Part shown: positions 6,311-11,860 of the stretch, piece after piece | How positions within the stretch are numbered: the first letter of the stretch is position 1 | Layout: every line of letters starts with the position of its first letter | Notes under the pieces: model-generated | Databases searched by the model: none | Told to the model about the DNA's origin: nothing | What the model saw: only the letters and a program-made list of their open reading frames with translations | Assembly: GCA_017610525.1 (NCBI GenBank) | Contig: JAFCBW010000015.1 | Location: 1-12,199, forward strand | Direction of reading: 5' to 3' | From: Candidatus Nanohalarchaeota archaeon | GTDB taxonomy: Archaea; EX4484-52; B79-G9 | DNA: 12,199 nucleotides | Translations under genes and position numbers: made by a program

Positions 6311-7408
6311 TTACCGGATAACCTCGATGCCAAGGCTTTGTTCGATGTTCTTTACTTCTACACCTTCTTTCTGTGTCTGTGGTCCAAGTACGTACTGCGA
6401 CCTGACGCCAGTGATGATTGTTATCACTCGCACCTTGCCTTTCATATCGTCTTCTACTCTTGCTCCCCAGATGGTCTGGGCTCCTGCATCGAGATGACGT
6501 GAGACAAAATCGCCAATCTCTGTAATCTCATCAAGCCTTAAATCAGGCCCGCCTGTAATATGTACAAGCGCGCCGGTAGCTCCCTTGTAATCAACATCCA
6601 GAAGCGGGTTTGACATTGCCTGCTCAACAGCTTCTCTTGCCCTTGCAGCAGATGCGGACTCAGCAACACCAATCATAGCAACTCCGCCGGAGCTCATGAC
6701 TGTCTTAACGTCAGCATAGTCCAGGTTCACAATTGACGGTGTAGCTATTGTTTCTGTAATACCCTTTATCATAGTCACAATAATCTCATCTGCAACAGAG
6801 AACGCCTGCTGAAGCGGCATGTTACCTGCAATCTCAACAAGCCGGTCATTTTCAATAACAATGACTGTATCAGAAACCTGTCTCAATTTTGCAAGGCCTT
6901 CCTCTGCCTTATGGATTCGCGCACCTTCAATCTTGAAAGGCATTGTAACCACACCAATAACAATTGAATTCTGGGACCTTGCATACTCAGCAATAACCGG
7001 TGCGGCTCCTGTTCCTGTTCCACCGCCCATGCCTGCAACCAAAAACAGCATATCAACGCCGCGCATAACATCCCTGATCTCATTTATAGACTCTTCTGCA
7101 GCCTGCTTCCCCATAGCTGCATACCCTCCGGCGCCAAGCCCTTTTGTAAGCTCCTGGCCAAGAAGAATCTTCCTGTCAGACTGTATTGTCCGCAAGTGCT
7201 TCATATCTGTATTTAGAGCAATTGTCTCAGCCCCGGTGATACCGACACTGTGTAGCCTGCTGACAGCATTACAACCCATACCACCAGCTCCCATTACCAT
7301 AATCTTTGCATCGTTTGCACCGGCAAACTCATCCAGCGGCCTTTCACTCAAACTACCTGTGCCACCGGTAATTTGTCTTGATATTGCGCTTTGTATAATT
7401 GATTCCAT
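6311..7408 (-). CDS. ftsZ: Cell division GTPase FtsZ
   Basis: FtsZ is the tubulin-like GTPase that forms the division ring. The 365-residue protein has the nucleotide-binding GAGGMGCNAV (40-49), the tubulin signature GGGTGTG (128-134), MPFKIEGARI (156-165) and the T7 synergy loop NLDYADV (228-234) with both catalytic aspartates (230 and 233). The C-terminal domain is complete. The end NIEQSLGIEVIR (354-365) resembles the short conserved tail of archaeal FtsZ that recruits membrane anchors. I cannot decide with certainty between the FtsZ1 and FtsZ2 clades. The ATG is preceded by a strong GGAGGGAG (7415-7422) six nt upstream. It stands alone between two spacers and is the last minus-strand gene before the switch in gene direction. 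Confidence 0.97.
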   Translation of the reverse strand: MESIIQSAISRQITGGTGSLSERPLDEFAGANDAKIMVMGAGGMGCNAVSRLHSVGITGAETIALNTDMKHLRTIQSDRKILLGQELTKGLGAGGYAAMGKQAAEESINEIRDVMRGVDMLFLVAGMGGGTGTGAAPVIAEYARSQNSIVIGVVTMPFKIEGARIHKAEEGLAKLRQVSDTVIVIENDRLVEIAGNMPLQQAFSVADEIIVTMIKGITETIATPSIVNLDYADVKTVMSSGGVAMIGVAESASAARAREAVEQAMSNPLLDVDYKGATGALVHITGGPDLRLDEITEIGDFVSRHLDAGAQTIWGARVEDDMKGKVRVITIITGVRSQYVLGPQTQKEGVEVKNIEQSLGIEVIR

Positions 7409-7429
7409 TTTTAACTCCCTCCAATTTCA

Positions 7430-7500
7430 CTTTTTTATATTTTTTCCAGACCCTCTGACCTGCGAATCCATCACATATCTCTCCCCCAAGATATATATTT
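7430..7500 (-). promoter_or_regulatory. ftsZ promoter region
   Basis: Two TATA-like elements on the minus strand could serve ftsZ. ATATATATCTT-type sequence at 7490-7500 gives a start near 7468 and a leader of about 60 nt. ATATAAAAAAG at 7430-7440 would start near 7410 and remove the strong Shine-Dalgarno site, so the upstream box is the better fit. A third AT-rich box lies at 7525-7536. Confidence 0.4.
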
Positions 7501-7527
7501 CATGATTCATGTCCTATTGGCGAAATA

Positions 7528-7536
7528 TTTATATTG
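7528..7536 (+). promoter_or_regulatory. TATA-like element before the stem-loop array
   Basis: TTTATATTG, preceded by the purine-rich GCGAAA that resembles a TFB recognition element, would place a + strand start near 7557-7560. That is a few bases before the first predicted stem (from 7562). Confidence 0.35.
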
Positions 7537-7561
7537 ATTCCGCAACAGTATTATCCTTAGA

Positions 7562-7736
7562 AGTAGATTATTAAGACTAACCAAATCGTACTGGATAATG
7601 TCTACTCCCTTTTGTCCTTAACTTTCAATTCAACTTTGCCCAAAGTTCAATTGATTGCCTGATCAATTTTAAATCGTCGCCCGATAATTTAAAATTGAAT
7701 TTTTTTTTTCATGCAATGTTTGCCTAAAACATTGTA
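7562..7736 (+). ncRNA. Candidate structured RNA: serial stem-loops with GCC(C/T) loops
   Basis: Four stems follow each other. AGTAGA (7562-7567) plus TTAT pairs with ATAA plus TCTACT (7595-7606). TCAATT-C-AACTTT (7625-7637) pairs with AAAGTT-C-AATTGA (7642-7654), with one C/C mismatch. TCAATTTTAAAT (7663-7674) pairs with ATTTAAAATTGA (7687-7698), a perfect 12-bp stem followed by T10 (7700-7709). CAATGTTT (7714-7721) pairs with AAACATTG (7727-7734). The 3' arm of stem 2 can instead pair with the 5' arm of stem 3 (AATTGAT 7649-7655 with ATCAATT 7662-7668), which would disrupt the T-tract stem. The element has no recognised family and could equally be a DNA feature of an origin. Confidence 0.35.
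7663..7709 (+). terminator. Stem-loop plus T10 tract
   Basis: A perfect 12-bp AT-rich stem (7663-7674 with 7687-7698), plus a short CG-containing top, is followed one base later by ten consecutive T. On the + strand this matches both a hairpin terminator and the T-tract signal that archaeal RNA polymerase responds to. It would end a transcript begun at the TATA-like element at 7528. Confidence 0.45.
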
Positions 7737-7847
7737 CTGGAAAACCTATTATGTACTTTTGTCAATTACGTATATATAAAGCTTTTGTTATCTATAAATA
7801 TACTTTGAGATGTATATACTATAATACTTAATTGCAGCTACCAGCAT

Positions 7848-7968
7848 TTCCTGTGGAGTTCGTATACGTGTGACGTAGAAATGGTTTGCCGGACATATTT
7901 ACGATTTCCTGTGGAATTACCTTCAGTTCTTATGGAACTACAATATTTGATGGTAATTTCCTGTGGAA
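7848..7968. repeat. Four dispersed TTCCTGTGGAA dyads (origin-box-like)
   Basis: Copies are TTCCTGTGGAG (7848-7858), TTCCTGTGGAA (7906-7916), TTCTTATGGAA (7927-7937) and TTCCTGTGGAA (7958-7968), all in the same orientation. Starts are 58, 21 and 31 bp apart; the last three are close to whole helical turns. The core is a short dyad (TTCC-n3-GGAA), and the flanking bases are partly conserved (T before, then TAC or similar after). The core differs by one base from the archaeal origin box core TTCCAGTGGAA as I recall it. They begin 66 bp and end 186 bp before the gatC start, so they could also be operators. Confidence 0.7.
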
Positions 7969-7996
7969 CGTCATATAACCAGACAAATCATGATGA

Positions 7997-8010
7997 AAAT
8001 ATTTATTAAA
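7997..8010 (+). promoter_or_regulatory. gatC promoter
   Basis: AAATATTTATTAAA is an AT-rich TATA candidate centred about 30 bp before the gatC ATG at 8034. The transcript would therefore be nearly leaderless, consistent with the poor match (AAAGGAT) to a ribosome binding site. Confidence 0.4.
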
Positions 8011-8033
8011 TTAATAACAAAATAAAGGATATT

Positions 8034-8315
8034 ATGAAAGAAGAACAGGCAATTGAAAGGGTGCTCAGGACAGCAAAGCTCAGTCTTACTGATTCAGAAA
8101 AAAAAGCGTATTCCAAGGACATGAAGAACATCCTTGATGCTTTTGCCGCTCTTGATGAGGCCAATGTGGATGGGGTTGAGCCTGCGTTCCAGCCGATAGA
8201 GGTAAAAGACAGGACAAGAAAAGATGTTGTTGAGGCTTCTCTTTCGCAAAAAGATGCGCTGGCAAATACAAAGAACAAAAAGGACGGGTATTTTGTGGGA
8301 CCGAAAGCAATCTGA
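8034..8315 (+). CDS. gatC: GatC, Asp-tRNA(Asn)/Glu-tRNA(Gln) amidotransferase subunit C
   Basis: GatC is the small subunit that wraps around GatA and holds it to GatB in the enzyme converting misacylated Asp-tRNA(Asn) or Glu-tRNA(Gln) to the amide form. The 93 residues show the full family pattern: an N-terminal helical part with AKLSLTDSEKKAYSKDMKNI (14-33), LDEANVDGVEPAFQP (40-54) in the linker, and the C-terminal DGYFVGPKAI (84-93). Length is typical. No gatA or gatB follows; the next element is the SRP RNA, so the subunits are encoded apart, as is frequent in archaea. It is the first rightward gene after the switch in gene direction. Confidence 0.95.
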   Translation: MKEEQAIERVLRTAKLSLTDSEKKAYSKDMKNILDAFAALDEANVDGVEPAFQPIEVKDRTRKDVVEASLSQKDALANTKNKKDGYFVGPKAI

Positions 8316-8349
8316 GCATATAATTCTGTTTTCGCCTACCATCATTCAC

Positions 8350-8358
8350 ATATAAAAC
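8350..8358 (+). promoter_or_regulatory. SRP RNA promoter TATA box
   Basis: ATATAAAAC centred near 8354 lies 25 bp before the base-paired 5' end of the SRP RNA (8378-8379), exactly the archaeal spacing. This supports independent transcription of the RNA 34 bp downstream of the gatC stop. Confidence 0.65.
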
Positions 8359-8377
8359 TTGCTGTTCCAGAATATAC

Positions 8378-8655
8378 TGGCAAAGCTAGGCCGGGGCGCC
8401 AGGCGGGTCCTGTTACCTGAAATCGTCTATATGCAGGGGCTGAAGCGCAAAAGGCAGCAATTACTTTTTGAGTGTCTTGATCCTGTTTTGAACAATGACT
8501 CTCTGCCCTGATAGGTTTATGCTCTGCTGAACCGGGTCAGGCCTTGATCGGAGCAGCCCTAAAGCAGGACATAGGCGCTTTCAGGATACAGTGCCGAGGT
8601 AGAAACAGGGACTCAGCATTCAGGAAGTGTGCCCACTTTTGCGCGCGCTTTGCCA
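8378..8655 (+). ncRNA. Archaeal signal recognition particle RNA (7S RNA)
   Basis: The SRP RNA is the scaffold that binds SRP19 and SRP54 and targets membrane and secreted proteins to the translocon. Ends are set by helix 1: TGGCAAAGC (8378-8386) pairs perfectly with GCTTTGCCA (8647-8655). The Alu-domain signature GGCGGGTCCTGTTACC is near 8403-8418. CTGAAGCGC (about 8440-8448) pairs with GCGCTTTCAG (about 8575-8584) in the long central stem. The S-domain helix 8 core is GGGTCAGG (8534-8541) with GGAGCAGCCC (8550-8559), the symmetric and asymmetric loops bound by SRP54. About 278 nt is near the usual archaeal length. The apical loop of helix 8 reads CCTTGATCGG rather than a clear GNRA tetraloop. 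Ends are predicted, not measured. Confidence 0.88.
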
Positions 8656-9011
8656 TTCTCAAAAAAATATCTATCCTCCAGAATAATACAGGAATGTAAA
8701 GATATCAGCAAATTTCATGTGGCGTTTAATATATAATTTGACGCATCCCATTACAATTCGACAAATTTATCTCCATTTAGCATTTATAGTAAAAGTCATA
8801 ACCATTTGGACTATGTGGCTTTTCCATATCATTAAAAATCGTTTTACGATATTTATGATCCAGCGAATCTTTGAGATTCGCCCGGATAGTTAACACCTCT
8901 TGGTTTATTGGTTCAGTTTGTCCAGTTAGTAACGGCGTGAACTATAGCAGAAATCATACGGCACGCATACAAAACAATATAAAGTTCTCCACTCTTTAGT
9001 AGCGCGATTAT
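8656..9011. other. Spacer between SRP RNA and the Nudix-like gene
   Basis: No gene is supported in these 356 bp. Two hairpins sit close together: ATCGT-TTT-ACGAT (8838-8850), flanked by further A/T pairs, and GCGAATCT-TTG-AGATTCGC (8863-8881), a perfect 8-bp stem. They could be an end-of-transcript structure or a small RNA. The sequence from about 8890 to 8970 shows nothing I recognise; the last 40 bp are the promoter of the next gene. Confidence 0.4.
8976..8984 (+). promoter_or_regulatory. TATA box of the Nudix-like gene
   Basis: AATATAAAG is centred about 32 bp before the ATG at 9012, predicting a start near 9006 and a leader of only a few nt. No Shine-Dalgarno sequence is present, which fits leaderless translation. 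Confidence 0.5.
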
Positions 9012-10031
9012 ATGTACAAAGAGAAAAAAACAGAATACACACCTCTGAAAGACCTATCTGCACTTCTGAAGCCCGAAGATCCTATTTGTCTTGTACAGGT
9101 ATATGATGGCACCATAACCAGAGAAGATGGAAGAACGGTTTGCGATATCGGTCTTCCAGAATTATCTCGTGTCGCAATTGGAAACAAATCCATTGAAAGA
9201 GGAGGATATTCATTCGCTGCAAGAAATGTATTGGAGAATCCGCAAGATATAAACTGGTTTAATGGGCAAATTGAGGAATATAAAAGAACGAACAGAGCGG
9301 TTGTTGCGAATAATACTAACCCATTGCGCTTTGCTGCCGGCGGCGCCCTGGCTGTAACAAATGACGGTTATGTTATTCTTATTAAAAGAGACTCAAAGGC
9401 TCCAACATATAAAGGATATCTGACTGCAGCTACAGGCCTGTCACAATTTCCAGAGCAGATTGAAGCACCAGCCAAGATTATCCCGTGGGAACTACAGGAA
9501 GAGCTTTGCGTTCTTGACAGCAATGGGTGTTTGCACCCATTAAAGTATGATGGGACGCTAAATCAGGAATTAGCTGAAAGCCGCGCACAAATTACAGGAG
9601 TTCAATATCTAGACGTTGCAGAGCCTATTTCTGCAAGGAAAGTTGATGCAGGCGATTCTGAAAGTAAACTAATAGTACATGATCACATTGGCAGAATACT
9701 CTCAGATGACAACGCAATATTAAACTTCGACCCGGAACATGGAGGTATTGATGCTCTCGGTATTGTTGAATTAGGTATTTCTTATGAGGATATAAGAAAT
9801 GGAGATTATTCTATCATAGACACAGAGGTTTTTGGTACTGATAACCAGAGGACAGAAAGAGATATCGTATTCGTGCCAGTTAGCTCATTTCAGTCCGGGA
9901 ACATTGAGGGATTCGTTTATAATTATTGGAAAGACATATTCGAAAAAACAGAAACATTCGACCCACTAAAAATAACCCCCGTAGCTAAACAGACAACAGA
10001 GATACTAAAACAACTGGACATATACACATAG
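9012..10031 (+). CDS. Nudix-like hydrolase domain protein, 339 residues
   Basis: Residues about 105-170 resemble a Nudix fold: RFAAGGALAVTNDGYVILIKR (106-126) gives the first strands, followed by a divergent Nudix box. Glu151, seven residues, then W-E-L-Q-E-E (159-164) reproduce E-x7-R-E-U-x-E-E with Trp for Arg and Cys166 for the usual Gly. Gly142 lies three residues farther from Glu151 than the consensus. All metal-binding glutamates are thus present. The flanking regions, residues 1-100 and 170-339, are much longer than in small Nudix enzymes and contain no motif I know. Nudix proteins cleave nucleoside diphosphates linked to another group; the substrate here cannot be inferred. It appears monocistronic, between the SRP RNA and a protease gene. 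A non-enzymatic Nudix-like role is possible. Confidence 0.72.
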   Translation: MYKEKKTEYTPLKDLSALLKPEDPICLVQVYDGTITREDGRTVCDIGLPELSRVAIGNKSIERGGYSFAARNVLENPQDINWFNGQIEEYKRTNRAVVANNTNPLRFAAGGALAVTNDGYVILIKRDSKAPTYKGYLTAATGLSQFPEQIEAPAKIIPWELQEELCVLDSNGCLHPLKYDGTLNQELAESRAQITGVQYLDVAEPISARKVDAGDSESKLIVHDHIGRILSDDNAILNFDPEHGGIDALGIVELGISYEDIRNGDYSIIDTEVFGTDNQRTERDIVFVPVSSFQSGNIEGFVYNYWKDIFEKTETFDPLKITPVAKQTTEILKQLDIYT

Positions 10032-10053
10032 GTCTATCCCGCAACAACACACA

Positions 10054-10093
10054 AAAATATATTAACTAGCCACACCAATAATTGGGAGAGGGG
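10054..10093 (+). promoter_or_regulatory. Promoter and ribosome binding site of the Lon-like protease gene
   Basis: AAAATATATTAA (10054-10065) is a good TATA box predicting a start near 10085. GGGAGAGGGG (10084-10093) then provides a Shine-Dalgarno site 6 nt before the ATG at 10100. An in-frame TTG at 10082 lies before or at the transcript start and within the site region, so ATG 10100 is preferred. Confidence 0.55.
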
Positions 10094-10099
10094 AATTCT

Positions 10100-10906
10100 A
10101 TGACTTTCATGACCAAACAAAAAAAGAAACTGACTGTACACGGCAAAACAACAATTGTAATACTTATCATTTTGCTTGCATTCTTAGCAGGCATTTACAC
10201 AGGGGAAGAAAAAAACGCAGCCAGCCCTGCCGAAATATCAATATATAACTCATGCGAAAAAGAACAGATAGTAGTTCACAACCAGAGACAATCATCTATC
10301 AAGCTCCCCGCAGTAAACCGCAATGGCACAGGCGTTGCAGCGAACCTTGATGTATCAATTGTGCCTGGCAGCGGCCTGATACTTCTAAACCTTAACCGCG
10401 TACTCTCAAAAGAAGAGACCACAAACTCAATAAGAATGGCTGCACTTGTGGCATCTGAAATCACTGGCATCGATTTTGCCAATATCGACATAATATATGA
10501 CATATACGCGAATGCAACAGTCCTTGAGGGACCGTCTGCCGGCGCAGCAATGACAATCGCAACGATTGCGGCACTTGAAGATAAGCAGGTAAACAACAAA
10601 GTAATGATAACAGGCACCATAAACCATGACGGCACAATAGGTCCTGCAGGGAGAATAAAAGAGAAAGCAATATCTGCCAAAGAAAACGGCGCTAACGCAT
10701 TCTATGTGCCGCCTGGAGCATCAAAAGAAATCAACTACTCAGAACAGGAATTCTGCCACAAATGGGGCACCTATGAGTATTGCCAGCCGGAACTGAGAAC
10801 AGAGGTAATTGACCTGTCAGAAGTAGCAGGCATTGAAATAATTGAAGCAGAAAGAGTTACTGACATTCTTGATGCATTCCTCAAAGACAAAGACGGATCA
10901 TTATAA
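10100..10906 (+). CDS. Membrane-anchored Lon-type (S16) serine protease domain protein, no ATPase
   Basis: The 268-residue protein has a short basic N-terminus (KQKKK), one transmembrane segment at about residues 17-35 (TTIVILIILLAFLAGIYTG), a linker of about 40 residues, and a Lon proteolytic domain from about 65 onward. The nucleophile lies in EGPSAG (Ser146). The dyad lysine is in GRIKEK (Lys189), 43 residues later, the same spacing as Ser679-Lys722 in E. coli Lon. MITGTINHDGTIGPAG (169-184) matches the Lon MTGE-I-x-L-x-G-x-V-x-P-I-G segment. There is no AAA+ domain, so this is not LonB itself. The basic side before the segment suggests the protease domain is outside the cytoplasm. Cys218 and Cys228 within an insertion could form a disulfide. 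The substrate is unknown. Confidence 0.85.
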   Translation: MTFMTKQKKKLTVHGKTTIVILIILLAFLAGIYTGEEKNAASPAEISIYNSCEKEQIVVHNQRQSSIKLPAVNRNGTGVAANLDVSIVPGSGLILLNLNRVLSKEETTNSIRMAALVASEITGIDFANIDIIYDIYANATVLEGPSAGAAMTIATIAALEDKQVNNKVMITGTINHDGTIGPAGRIKEKAISAKENGANAFYVPPGASKEINYSEQEFCHKWGTYEYCQPELRTEVIDLSEVAGIEIIEAERVTDILDAFLKDKDGSL

Positions 10907-11126
10907 CACGGAGGATTGAGGTGAGGGCGCCACCCTCGTCCACACCAGAACATTAGGAAAGCTGATAAGCACCCGCCTTTCCTTTCCTCTTCTAACTGAT
11001 TTTCTCATAAGACCACCTCTTACATGACAATTGATTAGCCTGCCTAATAAGGATAATCCATACGTGCCTTGCCGATAGAACCGTGCCTGAGATAAAAACT
11101 TAAACATCCATCACCCATCCATCCAC
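10907..11126. other. Spacer with two stem-loops after the protease gene
   Basis: GAGGG (10923-10927) pairs with CCCTC (10933-10937). AGGAAAG (10955-10961) pairs with CTTTCCT (10977-10983), and a pyrimidine-rich stretch follows to about 11003. Together they look like the 3' end of the protease transcript. The last part has TTAAAC (11100-11105) as a TATA candidate for the next gene and a short run of CATC/CATCC units just before its ATG. Nothing else is recognised. Confidence 0.35.
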
Positions 11127-11321
11127 ATGATAGATGACAACGCAATAGAAGCGGTTCGCGCCTACTTAAGAGAAAACGATCCTGAAGGACTAATGGATCA
11201 CTTAAACGACATCGGCTTTGATGTAAACACCACCAAGCTAAAAATCATAATGCGCGAAATCCTGAAAGAAGACGGCTATACAGAAGATGAGATCAAAAGA
11301 GCGCTGGAATTCTTTGAATGA
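11127..11321 (+). CDS. Small acidic hypothetical protein, 64 residues
   Basis: I do not recognise a family. The protein is acidic and predicted to be helical. Its C-terminal half (IMREILKEDGYTEDEIKRALEFFE) has the look of a small helix-turn-helix or UBA-like helical bundle, with the pattern GYTEDEIKRALEF. There is no membrane segment or cysteine. A TATA-like CTTAAACAT (11099-11107) lies about 24 bp before the ATG, so the mRNA is probably leaderless. Codon use and the well-formed protein end support a real gene. Its stop overlaps an ATG in another frame at 11318, but the following gene has its own better start. Confidence 0.6.
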   Translation: MIDDNAIEAVRAYLRENDPEGLMDHLNDIGFDVNTTKLKIIMREILKEDGYTEDEIKRALEFFE

Positions 11322-11366
11322 CGCGGCGCTGTTTTCTGAAGATATGTATGAGCTCCCTTTTAAATC

Positions 11367-11425
11367 TATATAAAAATCAGGATACATATACAATTAAACA
11401 TCGTCTTACAAATATATTAGGTGAT
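11367..11425 (+). promoter_or_regulatory. Promoter and ribosome binding site of the two-gene HEPN module
   Basis: TATATAAAA (11367-11375) predicts a start near 11397. AGGTGAT (11419-11425) is a strong Shine-Dalgarno site just before the ATG at 11429. Both are inside the longer reading frame that begins at 11318 and argue against that earlier start. Confidence 0.6.
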
Positions 11426-11428
11426 ATT

Positions 11429-11854
11429 ATGACAACATTAACAAGATCCTGTGAATCCTACCCTATTAATAATCTGCAAAAAAGCCACCATACCCACATA
11501 AATATGCCTGGCATAAGCCTGGACGTAAAAGAGATGCTAAAAAACAACCCGGACCTTCAGAATATATATGCTTCTTTTATGAATGAAATTTATAATTACA
11601 TGGAATCAAAAAAATATGAATATTCCATAAAGCTATATTTAAAGAAAGATCCGGAAATAAAAGGATGGGAAGAAATCACAATTGACATAAAAGTAAAAGA
11701 ACCACAAATGAATGCCTTACTGAAATCATGGAAAGAGATAGATAATAAAGTTTCAAAACAATTTAAACATATTCTGGATATATCTTCCCTTAAAAAAAGA
11801 GAACATCTCCGTGAAATTAATAAGAGAATTCACATAAAATTAACAAACAAGTGA
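11429..11854 (+). CDS. Hypothetical protein, 141 residues, partner of the downstream HEPN gene
   Basis: I do not recognise a named family. From the ATG chosen by the promoter and binding site, a Ser/Thr/His-rich N-terminus of about 35 residues precedes a helix (LKNNPDLQNIYASFMNEIYNYM), an alternating strand-like segment (YEYSIKLYLKKDPEIKGWEEITIDIKVK) and a long lysine-rich helix with WKEIDNKVSKQFKHIL. The layout is alpha-beta-alpha and the protein is basic overall. It ends 6 bp before the HEPN gene, so the two are almost certainly cotranscribed. By position it is the likely antitoxin or regulatory partner of a HEPN protein, but no standard nucleotidyltransferase (MNT) motif (GSxxxG) is present. 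The in-frame upstream ATG at 11318 would add 37 poorly supported residues. Confidence 0.65.
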   Translation: MTTLTRSCESYPINNLQKSHHTHINMPGISLDVKEMLKNNPDLQNIYASFMNEIYNYMESKKYEYSIKLYLKKDPEIKGWEEITIDIKVKEPQMNALLKSWKEIDNKVSKQFKHILDISSLKKREHLREINKRIHIKLTNK

Positions 11855-11860
11855 TAATTG

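Larger units (their letters stand above)
7500..8010. other. Candidate chromosomal replication origin region
   Basis: This gene-free region lies exactly where transcription switches from leftward (ftsZ and the operon) to rightward (gatC onward). It combines four dyads related to archaeal origin recognition boxes (7848-7968), an AT-rich stretch with TATATATAAA and CTATAAATATA (7770-7803) that could serve for unwinding, and dense inverted repeats (7562-7736). Two further GTACTGGA-like segments (7588-7595 and 7734-7741) resemble one side of the same box. Against the idea, no cdc6/orc1 gene is in the window and the dyads lack the G-run that follows full boxes. Regulation of gatC or ftsZ is the alternative. 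Confidence 0.35.

Noticed and set aside
7848..7968. CRISPR array or its remnant
   Set aside because: The repeat is only about 11-13 bp, spacing is irregular and no cas gene is present.
8086..8349. Minus-strand frames opposite gatC
   Set aside because: They mirror the gatC coding sequence and run towards the SRP RNA promoter; no family resemblance.
8713..8724. TTTCATGTGGCG as a fifth copy of the TTCCTGTGGAA dyad
   Set aside because: It loses the dyad symmetry and is about 750 bp from the other copies.
10901..11107. Minus-strand frame of 68 codons with an internal GAGGTGG before an ATG
   Set aside because: It overlaps the end of the Lon-like gene and spans the stem-loops there; the protein is arginine-rich and low in plausibility, with no neighbour to support it.
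11318..11428. Upstream extension of the 141-residue protein to the ATG overlapping the previous stop
   Set aside because: A TATA box and a strong ribosome binding site lie within this stretch, and the extra residues look unrelated to a protein N-terminus.
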